Shown: positions 26,627 to 35,396 of the stretch, piece by piece
How positions within the stretch are numbered: position 1 is the stretch's first letter
Layout: each line of letters opens with the position of its first letter
Assembly: GCA_021299095.1 (NCBI GenBank)
Contig: JAJTFW010000001.1
Coordinates: 1 to 46,536, forward strand
Length of the DNA: 46,536 bases
Direction of reading: 5' to 3'
Source: Sphingobacteriales bacterium
GTDB taxonomy: Bacteria; Bacteroidota; Bacteroidia; AKYH767-A; OLB10
Notes under the pieces: generated by a model
What the model was told of the DNA's origin: nothing
The model's input: the letters and a program-made list of their open reading frames with translations, nothing else
Database searches by the model: none
Translations under genes and position numbers: made by a program

Positions 26627-26646
26627 CGGGGTCCATGGGGACCCCG
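26627..26646 (-). terminator. Hairpin terminator, mainly for the T9SS-domain gene
   Basis: 8-bp stem CGGGGTCC/GGACCCCG (26627-26634 with 26639-26646) with a 4-nt loop. On the minus strand it is followed about 6 nt later by a run of six T. On the plus strand no T run follows, so it suits the leftward gene better. Confidence 0.65.
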
Positions 26647-26694
26647 AACACTCAATCAAACCATAAAACACACATATTTTTCCCCCGTTGTGCT

Positions 26695-27066
26695 TTAACG
26701 GATTATTTCGATTTTCTTCCAGATCGTTGAACCCGAACAGGCAACCGTGTACCAATAAGTGCCTGGTCGCATTGAGGACCCATCAATGCTGAATTGGTAA
26801 ACCTCCCCCTCTTCTACAAGATCGTCCAACAGCTCGGCCATCATTTTTCCCTGGCTATCGGTGATTCCGATCCGGGCAAAACCGGTTTTCTCGGCACGAT
26901 ACGTAAGCGTAGTTGCTTCCGTGAACGGATTTGGGTACACCAGCACCTGGTCGCTGCCACTCAATCCGCTTGGTAGGGCCGCTGGGCGGCGTACCAGATC
27001 AGCATTTGCCTGCATGGTGATGAACAACAGCAGCATTAGAAAGTTGAGGTAGATGCGAAGTCCCAT
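26695..27066 (-). CDS. T9SS type A sorting-domain protein with almost no cargo
   Basis: 123 residues from the ATG at 27066. A signal peptide (GLRIYLNFLMLLLFITMQANA, processed near 22) and an ~18-residue linker are followed directly by a type IX secretion C-terminal sorting domain (about 41-123). The domain shows VLVYPNPFTEATTLTYRA, ITDSQGKMMAELL, MRPGTYWYTV and the ending WKKIEIIR. Such domains normally sit behind large enzymes or adhesins and direct export and surface attachment through the Por machinery. Here there is no room for a cargo domain. An in-frame ATG at 27120 adds residues that spoil the signal peptide. Confidence 0.85.
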   Translation of the reverse strand: MGLRIYLNFLMLLLFITMQANADLVRRPAALPSGLSGSDQVLVYPNPFTEATTLTYRAEKTGFARIGITDSQGKMMAELLDDLVEEGEVYQFSIDGSSMRPGTYWYTVACSGSTIWKKIEIIR

Positions 27067-27096
27067 ATCCGTTTTAAACTGAATACAAGTTATGCT

Positions 27097-27104
27097 CGAA
27101 CCTA
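27097..27104 (-). promoter_or_regulatory. Putative -7 box of the T9SS-domain gene (TAGGTTCG)
   Basis: One mismatch to TAnnTTTG with the TTCG ending, on the minus strand, 30 nt before the ATG at 27066. Confidence 0.3.
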
Positions 27105-27182
27105 AGCTTGATTCAATCAACTTTCCACGAAAGCCACATTGCCATGTGGTTAACGTGGTTCAACAGAGGGCGAACGGAACGA

Positions 27183-28340
27183 TTAACGGAAAGGACTCCT
27201 TGGAATCCAGTTGTGCGGGGCCGGATCGGGCAAAAGGCAACGAACGAAGCCGTTCAAAAAACCGTTTGAGAGCTTCATGTAAGCATTGTAATACACTGGG
27301 ACTGCACCTACCGTGGTTTTCATTTCAAGTGCAGTTCTGCCAAAGCATACCGATTCAGCTCCGGAATCAAACGCCATTTCAATGTAGCGAAAGAGAATAT
27401 TGAGGTACAAAGAACGGGTTCGGTTCTCCTCGTAATCCAAACCAATATGATGTGCTTCGTACTCTTCACCATTCTGCATACCGGTTGTAAATGCAAGCAT
27501 ACGATCACCTAAAAACAACGCGGAGCAGCGCATGCCATCGCCCAGGTTTTTCTTCAAGGCCATCAGATAATCCATATCCACCTGCACGATTTTCAAGGGC
27601 GCTTTGTCCTGAACAGCCGAATACAAGTGTTGCATATCCTGTCGATAACGCTTCATTTCACTCAGTGAAAGGTCACGCCATTGGCAATCCTCAATCCGCT
27701 TCTTGGTCTGATTCATGCGGACCCGATACTTCGAAGAAAGGGCAGTTTTATATCCCTCCATATCGGATACGCCCTGCGGAAACCGCAGTTTCATGACGGG
27801 GTCCATATCGAGCCTGAAAAACCGGCGCGATTTCAATATGGCTCCAATTGGATCATCGGATTCCGGTGCGTCTTTTACTACTTGAGCAATCACGCGGTGT
27901 GTCGCACCGATCGAACGCAGCAACTCCTGAATCAAACTGGGAAGTGCGTCAGCCATTGCTGAACGGTTGTCCCCAGAAAAACCATGGTCACCACTTACGC
28001 ACATGTTTCCACACACAAGCAATACACTCTTACGCATCGAAGAGGTTCGAAACAGGTAGGCATCCAGGAGGGATTTGACCGTTTGCAGCAACCGGCGATA
28101 CGGTTTATCCTTGATCATTTCATCCATCGCAGAGAGACGAAATGGAAGGAGCTGGAAGTAGTAAAAACCAAAAACCTTTTTACCAGATTTCAAAACGGCA
28201 TAGCGAAACTCTGCATCCGCCGGACCACCTAGCTCCAGGGCATTGAGATAAGGAAGCGACAAAAACACATTCGCGGACGCAACATCAGCCTCAGAGAACA
28301 TCTCTGCCGCGGTGCTGAACCACTCTGTTTTGAACCCCAT
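27183..28340 (-). CDS. GNAT-like acyltransferase family protein
   Basis: 385 residues from the ATG at 28340, without signal peptide or membrane helix. The C-terminal half resembles the GNAT / FemAB-type fold: YKTALSSKYRVRMNQTKKRIED, RCSALFLGDRMLAFTTGM, YEAHHIGLDYEENRTRSLYLNILFRYIEMAF, then FGRTALEMKTTVGAVPVYYNAYMK. The substrate is unknown and the assignment is by resemblance only. A longer frame to 28481 overlaps the divergent protease gene and its promoter, so it is rejected. Confidence 0.7.
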   Translation of the reverse strand: MGFKTEWFSTAAEMFSEADVASANVFLSLPYLNALELGGPADAEFRYAVLKSGKKVFGFYYFQLLPFRLSAMDEMIKDKPYRRLLQTVKSLLDAYLFRTSSMRKSVLLVCGNMCVSGDHGFSGDNRSAMADALPSLIQELLRSIGATHRVIAQVVKDAPESDDPIGAILKSRRFFRLDMDPVMKLRFPQGVSDMEGYKTALSSKYRVRMNQTKKRIEDCQWRDLSLSEMKRYRQDMQHLYSAVQDKAPLKIVQVDMDYLMALKKNLGDGMRCSALFLGDRMLAFTTGMQNGEEYEAHHIGLDYEENRTRSLYLNILFRYIEMAFDSGAESVCFGRTALEMKTTVGAVPVYYNAYMKLSNGFLNGFVRCLLPDPAPHNWIPRSPFR

Positions 28341-28459
28341 TTTTCCGTTTTCTGCTATTCTGTCCACCGCTGGAACTCTTAGGCAAACTTGAGTCTGACC
28401 GACGGCGGAGTGCAAAAATGGTTTTTTTTGAGCCAGGGTACTCCCATCCCCTACCCTGT

Positions 28460-28467
28460 TACCTTTG
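28460..28467 (+). promoter_or_regulatory. -7 box of the prolyl oligopeptidase gene (TACCTTTG)
   Basis: Perfect TAnnTTTG ending 6 nt before the ATG at 28474, implying an almost leaderless mRNA. Confidence 0.6.
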
Positions 28468-28473
28468 TATTCC

Positions 28474-30594
28474 ATGAACATGAAGTCATTATCTCGTAAC
28501 GGCTACCTCTTGTTGGTCTTCTCGATGCTGTTCCATCAGAATTCAAATGCCCAAAAACCTAACACAGCCTATCCGGAATCGCGACAGGTTCAGCAAAACG
28601 ACACCTATCACGGAACTGTAGTAAACGATCCGTACCGCTGGCTTGAAGATGACCGAGCCCGAGAGACTACTGATTGGGTTAATCGCCAAAATGCATTTAC
28701 TCTTGCTCATCTATCAACAATTCCCTTTCGGGATAGTTTAAAAACTGAAATGCAGGGGTATTGGAACTATGTACGGTACCAAACCCCATTCCGATGCGGA
28801 GACAATTTTTTCTATTACCGCCAGGATGGTCAGCAAAACCAGCCCGTTTTGTACTACATGAAATCGCTGGAGTTTGTACCCTTCAGTTATTTCGATCCTA
28901 ATAAGCTATCGAGCGATGGTACCACAGCCCTAACCCAAACTGTACCCTCACGTGATGGCAAGCACCTGGTTTTCCAGGTTTCCGAAGCAGGGAGCGACTG
29001 GAACAGTATCCGCATCAAGGAAACGAAGAGCATGAAAACCTTACCCGAAGTCATAGATGGGGTGAAATTCAGTTCCATTTCCTGGTTCAAGGACGGATTT
29101 TTTTACAGCAAATACCCAAAAGCCGAAACAGGAAATGCAGCCAATGAATATCACAGCGTGTATTACCACCGCTTGGGCACGGCACCAACACAGGACTCAC
29201 TGGTTTGGCAGGACAAAGAACATCCGCGACGCAACTTCAACGCATCGGTTACCGATGACGAGCGCTACCTCGTGATTAGCGGAAGTGAATCAACCAGCGG
29301 CAATTCCGTTTTTGTTCAGGATCTCAGTGTGAAAAGCTCCAGTCCAAGGGCCATTGTCAAATCATTCGAATATGACTTTGACCTGATGGGCAACTTTGGT
29401 GAAGAGCTTGTTTTTCTGACCAACCACAAGGCGCCGCGCAAACGAATTATCACAATAAATCCCAGAGCCATCGACGAGAAAAACTGGACTGTGATACTTG
29501 CCGAGTCGGATGAAATCATCCAATCCGCATCCCTTTGCTGGAGATCCATCGTGGTCCATACCATGAAAGACGCCAGTAGCAGGTTGTACATACACAACCA
29601 GAAGGGGCTCCGTACGCATACGGTACCGCTCGACGGCTTCGGAACTGTCGAAGGCATCAGCGGATCGATGCGCGACAGCTTGATGTTCTTTTCGTACACG
29701 ACGTTCACCCAGCCCGCCACCGTTTATCGATATCAACTGAATAACCACCGCATGGCGGTCCAGTTCAAATCTACTCTGCCCTACGCCGCGGATGATTTCA
29801 TGACAAGCCAGGTTTTTTACAACTCGAAAGACGGGACCCGAATCCCCATGTTTCTGGTACATAAAAAGGGGCTAAAGCCGAATGGTAAATTACCGACCCT
29901 GCTATTCGGTTACGGTGGATTCAATATCAGTAAGACCCCGGAATTCAAGCCCGAGCGAATGGTCCTGCTCAACCATGGCGGAGTATTTGCCTTACCTAGC
30001 CTAAGGGGTGGAGGTGAATATGGAAGTGAATGGCACGATGCAGGCACCAAACTCCGCAAGCAGAACGTCTTTGACGATTTCATAGCTGCGGCTGAATACC
30101 TCATAAGTGAAGGATATACATCACCAGCGACACTCGGAATCGCTGGCCGATCTAACGGCGGACTGCTGGTGGGCGCTTCCATGACTCAGCGACCGGAACT
30201 CTTCAAAGTGGCTCTGCCGGCCGTTGGGGTGATGGATATGTTGCGGTTTCAAAAATTCACAATTGGTTGGGCTTGGACCAGAGATTACGGAAGCAGCGAT
30301 GACCCTAAGGAATTCAACGCCCTGTACGCCTACTCACCCTACCATCGACTCAAGCCCGAGACCTGCTATCCGGCTACACTGGTAACCACTGCCGACCACG
30401 ATGACCGCGTCGTCCCAGGACATTCGTTCAAATTCGCAGCAAGATTACAGGAAGTACAATCCTGCAGCAACCCTGCACTGATCAGGGTCGATACCGATGC
30501 GGGACATGGTTCAGGGAAACCCTTGTCCAAGTTACTCGACGAACAAAGCGATATCTTCGCCTTTCTCCTATACCATCTGGGGGTTCGTTTATGA
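28474..30594 (+). CDS. Prolyl oligopeptidase family serine peptidase (S9A), secreted
   Basis: 706 residues. A signal peptide (NGYLLLVFSMLFHQNSNAQ) precedes the S9 N-terminal domain with YPESRQVQQNDTYHGTVVNDPYRWLEDD, a seven-bladed propeller and the alpha/beta-hydrolase domain. The catalytic Ser560 lies in GRSNGGLL, the Asp in ADHDDRVVP and His678 in AGHGSG. The enzyme cleaves short proline-containing peptides and is likely periplasmic. The start is 28474 or the ATG at 28480. A frame from a TTG at 28465 would start inside the -7 box. It overlaps the next gene by 4 bases and lies upstream of two POT peptide transporters. Confidence 0.95.
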   Translation: MNMKSLSRNGYLLLVFSMLFHQNSNAQKPNTAYPESRQVQQNDTYHGTVVNDPYRWLEDDRARETTDWVNRQNAFTLAHLSTIPFRDSLKTEMQGYWNYVRYQTPFRCGDNFFYYRQDGQQNQPVLYYMKSLEFVPFSYFDPNKLSSDGTTALTQTVPSRDGKHLVFQVSEAGSDWNSIRIKETKSMKTLPEVIDGVKFSSISWFKDGFFYSKYPKAETGNAANEYHSVYYHRLGTAPTQDSLVWQDKEHPRRNFNASVTDDERYLVISGSESTSGNSVFVQDLSVKSSSPRAIVKSFEYDFDLMGNFGEELVFLTNHKAPRKRIITINPRAIDEKNWTVILAESDEIIQSASLCWRSIVVHTMKDASSRLYIHNQKGLRTHTVPLDGFGTVEGISGSMRDSLMFFSYTTFTQPATVYRYQLNNHRMAVQFKSTLPYAADDFMTSQVFYNSKDGTRIPMFLVHKKGLKPNGKLPTLLFGYGGFNISKTPEFKPERMVLLNHGGVFALPSLRGGGEYGSEWHDAGTKLRKQNVFDDFIAAAEYLISEGYTSPATLGIAGRSNGGLLVGASMTQRPELFKVALPAVGVMDMLRFQKFTIGWAWTRDYGSSDDPKEFNALYAYSPYHRLKPETCYPATLVTTADHDDRVVPGHSFKFAARLQEVQSCSNPALIRVDTDAGHGSGKPLSKLLDEQSDIFAFLLYHLGVRL

Positions 30595-31598
30595 GCATTA
30601 GCCGCCTGCAATCCATTCTATTTGCCTTTCTGGCAAGTTTTCTTTTCGCTTCCTGCGAGGAAGAAAATCAGCTTGGACCTATGGAATTCAAATTCACCGG
30701 TTTGCGCGACACCAGCAACCTTTTGGGCGGAGCACTTGACCGAACCGTATCCGTGGTTTATTTGGGGGGAGAACAGGAGGAAGTGAGCCTAAGCATAAGT
30801 GGATTGCCCAACGGAACGAGCGCGATTTTCCAGCCGGACAACATCCTTGAAGTTGATGAATCGCTGACCCTTCACATTGAATCGACCACTACTGCCGATA
30901 CCGGCATTTACACGATTGCTGTGACCGGTAGTACAGCCAAGGGAAGCTCAATCACCCGGACGTTCAAACTGCAGGTAAGCCGCGTGCCCAACACAGCGCC
31001 TAAAATATTTTTAACCGGAAACGCCACTACCCTCTTGAGCTTGAACACCTCGTATGTAGAACCCGGATTTACGGCTGGTGATGAACAAGATGGAGATCTT
31101 ACGGCAAATGTGGTCGTTAGTGGAAGCGTCAACAAAGACTCGGTAGGACTTTACACGATTCACTACATCGTGACTGATTCGGAAGGAGCCAGTGACAGCG
31201 TAACGCGTATTGTGAATGTTCGGAACGACTTGTTCTACGTCAGTGGTCAGTACAATGCCAATACGACCAACCTCCAATCGGGAAGTATCCGCAACTGGAT
31301 CACCACCATCAGCGCCTCGGTCAGTCAAAACAATGTCTTCAAAATCTTCAAGATTTCGGACTGCTTCCAGGCCGATCCGCTTGTCACCTATAGCCCCCAA
31401 ATCGACAGCCTTTTCTTACAACCACAGACATTTACTTGTATAACGGCCACGGATACCCTCATACACACCTTCGGTGGTACAGGCATACTGCTAAACGGCA
31501 ACCCGCTGCGTATACGGCTTGATTACACTGACAACTTCATTGATCAGCTCGGCAATCCGGTCAGCCTTCAGCTGAGGGATGAATACCAGCTATTCTAA
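30591..31598 (+). CDS. Lipoprotein with DUF5011/Ig-like domain
   Basis: 335 residues. The lipoprotein signal has lipobox LFASC (Cys22). Residues about 50-130 form an Ig-like segment. Residues about 140-208 match the DUF5011-type surface repeat, with YVEPGFTAGDEQDGDLTANVVVSGSVN and YTIHYIVTDSEGASDSVTRIVNV. A C-terminal beta-rich part (about 210-335) is unassigned. It is probably a surface-exposed adhesion or binding lipoprotein. The ATG overlaps the protease stop (ATGA), so the two should be made together. It abuts ybaB tail to tail with no gap. Confidence 0.8.
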   Translation: MSISRLQSILFAFLASFLFASCEEENQLGPMEFKFTGLRDTSNLLGGALDRTVSVVYLGGEQEEVSLSISGLPNGTSAIFQPDNILEVDESLTLHIESTTTADTGIYTIAVTGSTAKGSSITRTFKLQVSRVPNTAPKIFLTGNATTLLSLNTSYVEPGFTAGDEQDGDLTANVVVSGSVNKDSVGLYTIHYIVTDSEGASDSVTRIVNVRNDLFYVSGQYNANTTNLQSGSIRNWITTISASVSQNNVFKIFKISDCFQADPLVTYSPQIDSLFLQPQTFTCITATDTLIHTFGGTGILLNGNPLRIRLDYTDNFIDQLGNPVSLQLRDEYQLF

Positions 31599-31901
31599 TC
31601 AAAGCGGAAAGCCGGGCAAGAGCTCACGTCCGGCTGCTTTCATCTCCTCTTCTGCTCTTTTTTCGGCCTCTTGAAGTGCCCTATTGAGGGCGATTTCCAA
31701 CAGTTCTTCCACTTGCTCCTTCTTTTCAGGAAATAGCAAATGAGGTTCAATGTGAACTGAAACCACTTTTCTGTTTCCGGTCACTGTAACCTTCACTTCA
31801 GCGGCGCCGGATTCACCGGATACGCGGACATCGTCCAAGGTGGATTTCACTGCATCCATCTTGGCCTTTAGTCCACCCAGTTTCGAAATCAGATCTAACA
31901 T
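31599..31901 (-). CDS. YbaB/EbfC family nucleoid-associated protein
   Basis: A 100-residue dimeric DNA-binding protein. The helix-strand-helix layout is typical: LISKLGGLKAKMDAVKSTLDDVRVSG, VKVTVTGNRKVVSVHIEP, then a long charged C-terminal helix from EQVEELLEIALNRALQEAEKR. In many bacteria the gene sits next to dnaX and recR. Here dnaX is about 11 kb away. The -7 box TAAATTTG with ATTG 19 nt further upstream is the best full promoter in the window. Confidence 0.88.
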   Translation of the reverse strand: MLDLISKLGGLKAKMDAVKSTLDDVRVSGESGAAEVKVTVTGNRKVVSVHIEPHLLFPEKKEQVEELLEIALNRALQEAEKRAEEEMKAAGRELLPGFPL

Positions 31902-31921
31902 GGCCTTTTAGTTGAGGAATA

Positions 31922-31952
31922 CAAATTTATTCTTGTAGGCAATCTGAGCAAT
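31922..31952 (-). promoter_or_regulatory. Promoter of the ybaB gene
   Basis: On the minus strand: ATTG (31952-31949), a 19-nt spacer, then perfect -7 box TAAATTTG (31929-31922), 20 nt before the ATG. It fits the Bacteroidota -33/-7 layout except for one base in the -33 TTTG. Confidence 0.6.
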
Positions 31953-32000
31953 CCGGTATGGGTTTTTCGTTACATTTAGTCCCCTAAACCTAACCAAACC

Positions 32001-33794
32001 ATGAGTCAATCAAATACCAGCAATCATCCAAAGGGCCTTTGGGTACTCTTTGGAACTGAAATGTGGGAGCGTTTCAATTTTTACGGGATGCGGACGCTAC
32101 TTACCCTATTTATCGTCAATGCTTTGATGATGAGCAAAGAGCAATCTTCCATTATTTATGGAGGATTTCTGGGGCTATGTTATCTGACTCCCATGTTGGG
32201 TGGATTTATTTCCGATAAATTCCTGGGTAATAGGTACTGCATCATGCTTGGCGGTTTGTTGATGGCTTTGGGCCAGCTACTCTTATTTGCAAGTGCCAGC
32301 ACCTTCGATTCAAACCTTGATCTGGCCACAAACCTGCTCTACGTTGCACTGGGTGTAATCATATTGGGGAACGGATTTTTCAAACCCAACATCAGTAGCA
32401 TGGTGGGAAGCCTGTATCCAAAAAGCGAAAAAAACAAGTTGGATACTGCTTTCACGATCTTCTACATGGGTATCAACATCGGAGCATTCCTTGGTCAATT
32501 AATTTGCCCGTTGGTTGGTGATGTTGTAGATGTTGCTGGAAACCGTGATATCCATGCCTTTAAATGGGGATACCTGGCAGCGGCGATTGCCATGGTTTTA
32601 GGTACGATTACCTTCTATCTTCTGAAGGATAAATATGTCGTCACTCCGGAAGGCAGACCAATTGGTGGATTGCCCAAAAACAACCAAAGTGATGACTACG
32701 AAGAAGGCGAAGCACAACATGCCCATTTCAGCAATAAGTCCTTGATTGGTGCCTGCGTCGCCTTCATCGGCCTTGGATTGGTGTTCTTCAATGTACTTGG
32801 ACAGAACGTGATTTACTCCATTATTTATTCCGCTGGTATTTCACTTGCAGGACTCATCTTAACCGATCACTCGATTAACCGACAGGAACGCGATCGGATT
32901 TTGGTAATTTACATCGTTAGCTTTTTCGTCATCTTTTTCTGGGCTGCCTTTGAACAAGCCGGATCATCTCTAACGTTCATTGCGGACAACCAGACTGACA
33001 GGAACTTCCTTGGGTGGAATATGCCGCCCTCCATGGTTCAAATATTCAATGGAATCTTCGTGGTCATTTTCGCACTTCCTTTCAGTATCCTTTGGGACAA
33101 GTTGAGGGCGAAAGGCAAAGAACCTATTTCACCTTTCAAGCAGGCTATTGGCCTATTGTTGATTGCAGTCAGTTATTTCATCATTGCCCATAATGTTAAA
33201 GATCTTGGCAACAGCGGATTGCTTGCAGTGAAATGGTTGATTCTACTTTATCTGATCCAAACCTTTGGCGAGTTGTGTCTTTCCCCCATTGGTTTATCCC
33301 TAGTAGGTAAGCTTTCACCGAAACGATTCTCCTCTTTACTTTATGGTGTATTCTTCCTTTCCAATGCTTCCGGATACGCACTCGCCGGAACCTTGGGGTC
33401 AATCCTACCTCCAACCAGCGAGCAATACATTGCAGCTGAAGCCAACAACATTGATTTAAAAGCAGTTCTTGACGGAAAAATCGACCCAAGCGGAGAACAG
33501 TTGTTCATGCTCGCTCGTTGCAAAGCTGCCACCATCCATGAGGTTCAGGCTAAAAAACACGGCCTCGAATTGAAGAATCTGGTAAAGGATGAGAAAAGTA
33601 CGCTGACCCCGGAACAATTCAACACCATAAAGGAGCACAAACTGATAACCACAGCGTATCCTCAATTTGCCGGATTTGTCATTCATGACCTGTATGAATT
33701 CTTCATGGTGTTTGTCGTGCTGTGCGGAATTGCATCCGTTTTACTTTTTGCCATTTCTCCCAAACTAAAGCAGATGATGCATGGGATTGTATAA
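32001..33794 (+). CDS. POT/PTR family proton-coupled peptide transporter (long form)
   Basis: A 597-residue major-facilitator protein with 12-14 membrane helices importing di- and tripeptides with protons. Family motifs are EMWERFNFYGMR (the ExxERF proton-coupling motif), GGFISDKFLGNR, GFFKPNISSMVG, FYMGINIGAFLG and GELCLSPIGLSLVGKLSP. Compared with its neighbour it carries an extra hydrophilic stretch of about 80-95 residues (roughly 468-563) between the last two helices, probably periplasmic. TACATTTA (31971-31978) is a one-off -7 box. It is one of two diverged tandem paralogues. Confidence 0.93.
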   Translation: MSQSNTSNHPKGLWVLFGTEMWERFNFYGMRTLLTLFIVNALMMSKEQSSIIYGGFLGLCYLTPMLGGFISDKFLGNRYCIMLGGLLMALGQLLLFASASTFDSNLDLATNLLYVALGVIILGNGFFKPNISSMVGSLYPKSEKNKLDTAFTIFYMGINIGAFLGQLICPLVGDVVDVAGNRDIHAFKWGYLAAAIAMVLGTITFYLLKDKYVVTPEGRPIGGLPKNNQSDDYEEGEAQHAHFSNKSLIGACVAFIGLGLVFFNVLGQNVIYSIIYSAGISLAGLILTDHSINRQERDRILVIYIVSFFVIFFWAAFEQAGSSLTFIADNQTDRNFLGWNMPPSMVQIFNGIFVVIFALPFSILWDKLRAKGKEPISPFKQAIGLLLIAVSYFIIAHNVKDLGNSGLLAVKWLILLYLIQTFGELCLSPIGLSLVGKLSPKRFSSLLYGVFFLSNASGYALAGTLGSILPPTSEQYIAAEANNIDLKAVLDGKIDPSGEQLFMLARCKAATIHEVQAKKHGLELKNLVKDEKSTLTPEQFNTIKEHKLITTAYPQFAGFVIHDLYEFFMVFVVLCGIASVLLFAISPKLKQMMHGIV

Positions 33795-33879
33795 TCCCTC
33801 AAGAGATTAACCCTTCACAGTACCATTCTTTCTGTGAAAAAAATACCACAGTTTGAACTGAATAAACTGATCAAACACC

Positions 33880-35361
33880 ATGGCTAATACAGTCGAGGAT
33901 ATACAAAACTTCAGAGGCCAGTACCCTAAACAGCTCTGGTACCTTTTCTTTTCCGAAATGTGGGAGCGTTTCAGCTTCTACGGAATGCGCGGGATGCTCA
34001 CCGTATTTATGGTGGATAAGGCACTAGGGCTTGGAATGGCAGAGGACACGGCGAATTTGCAGTATGGCGCGACGCAGGCATTCGTATACGCATTCACTTT
34101 TATCGGTGGCCTGTTTGCCGATAAAATCCTTGGGTTCAGGCGCTCCTTGTTTTGGGGTGGACTCCTCATGATTGCAGGGAGCTGTATTCTGGCATACAAT
34201 CCACAGCAGCTATTTTTCCTAGGCATTGCATTCACTGTTGTGGGTACGGGCTTTTTTAAGCCAAACATCTCCACCATGGTTGGGGCACTATACCACGATG
34301 GAGATACACGCAGGGATGCCGGTTTTTCCTTGTTCTATGCTGGAATCAACGTTGGAGCTTTGTTGGGAGGCTATGCCTGCATTGCCATCGCCAAGAGTTA
34401 CTCCTGGAACCTTGCCTTCGGACTTGCTGCCATCGTCATGACCATTAGCCTTCTGACGTTCGTGTTCACACAGCGGTCATTGGGACCTATCGGACTTCCG
34501 CCAACCAGTGACAAAGGAACTCAGCCCAAGTGGTATGCCATTGCAACCTATATCGGTTCACTTGCAGCCATTCCACTGATCATGGTGATGGTTGAGAAGA
34601 CCGAGTACACCGATTGGTTCATGTACATCATCGGTCCGTGTACCCTGCTCTACCTGATTGTTGAGGGCTTACGTTACTCGCGCGAGGAGCAACGCAAGCT
34701 TTTAGCAGCCATGGTCTTCATCTTTTTTTCGATCCTGTTTTGGGCCTTTTTCGAGCAGAGTGGCGGATCGCTTAACTTGTTCGCCAGCAACAACCTTCAG
34801 GGTGATTTCATGGGCATTCAGCTTGATCCAAATGGAGTAAATAACTCTGCAAACTCTCTCTTCGTCATCATTTTCGCGCCACTACTGGGTCTTCTCTGGG
34901 TATGGATGAGTAAACGTCGGACCGAGCCCAACACCGTTGTTAAATTCGGACTTGGCTTTCTGTTTTTGGCTCTGGCATTTTACACCTTTTACACTACCCG
35001 ATTCTTTGCTGATGCCAACGGTATGACCTCGTTGGAACTGTTCACGCTCGCCTATTTCATCATCACCTTCGGAGAACTGTGCCTAAGTCCGATTGGGCTA
35101 TCCATTATGACCAAGTTATCGCCCAAATCCCTGCAAGGTGTCATGATGGGCATGTGGTTCCTGGCCAGTGCATATGGACAATACGTAGCGGGAATACTTG
35201 GAGCGGGAATGGCCCTTCCTGACCCCAATGCGAGTCCAGCCGACAAACTGATTTCCTATACCGATGGATACTCCCAACTAGCGCTATACGCCCTGATTGC
35301 AGGTGTCGTACTGATTGCCATAGCACCACAAGTGCGTAAACTAATGGGCGAGGTTAAATGA
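33880..35361 (+). CDS. POT/PTR family proton-coupled peptide transporter (short form)
   Basis: A 493-residue paralogue of the preceding gene with the same motifs: EMWERFSFYGMRG, GGLFADKILGFRR, GFFKPNISTMVG, FYAGINVGALLGG and GELCLSPIGLSIMTKLSP. It lacks the long insert before the last helix. The two clearly share a fold but differ over most of their length, so the duplication is old and substrate ranges may differ. The gap between them is 85 nt and holds a 7-bp hairpin (33814-33838) without a T run. The stop overlaps a possible ATG of the next gene (ATGA). Confidence 0.93.
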   Translation: MANTVEDIQNFRGQYPKQLWYLFFSEMWERFSFYGMRGMLTVFMVDKALGLGMAEDTANLQYGATQAFVYAFTFIGGLFADKILGFRRSLFWGGLLMIAGSCILAYNPQQLFFLGIAFTVVGTGFFKPNISTMVGALYHDGDTRRDAGFSLFYAGINVGALLGGYACIAIAKSYSWNLAFGLAAIVMTISLLTFVFTQRSLGPIGLPPTSDKGTQPKWYAIATYIGSLAAIPLIMVMVEKTEYTDWFMYIIGPCTLLYLIVEGLRYSREEQRKLLAAMVFIFFSILFWAFFEQSGGSLNLFASNNLQGDFMGIQLDPNGVNNSANSLFVIIFAPLLGLLWVWMSKRRTEPNTVVKFGLGFLFLALAFYTFYTTRFFADANGMTSLELFTLAYFIITFGELCLSPIGLSIMTKLSPKSLQGVMMGMWFLASAYGQYVAGILGAGMALPDPNASPADKLISYTDGYSQLALYALIAGVVLIAIAPQVRKLMGEVK

Positions 35362-35396
35362 AGCAACATTCAACTCCTGGATTCCGTTTAATGGAC

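Noticed and set aside
27134-27149. Hairpin CCACAT/ATGTGG between the GNAT-like gene and the T9SS-domain gene
   Set aside because: Only 6 bp with no T run on the minus strand; too weak to call a terminator.
33814-33838. Hairpin TTCACAG/CTGTGAA between the two POT genes
   Set aside because: 7-bp AT-containing stem followed by A rather than T; not a convincing terminator, possibly chance.
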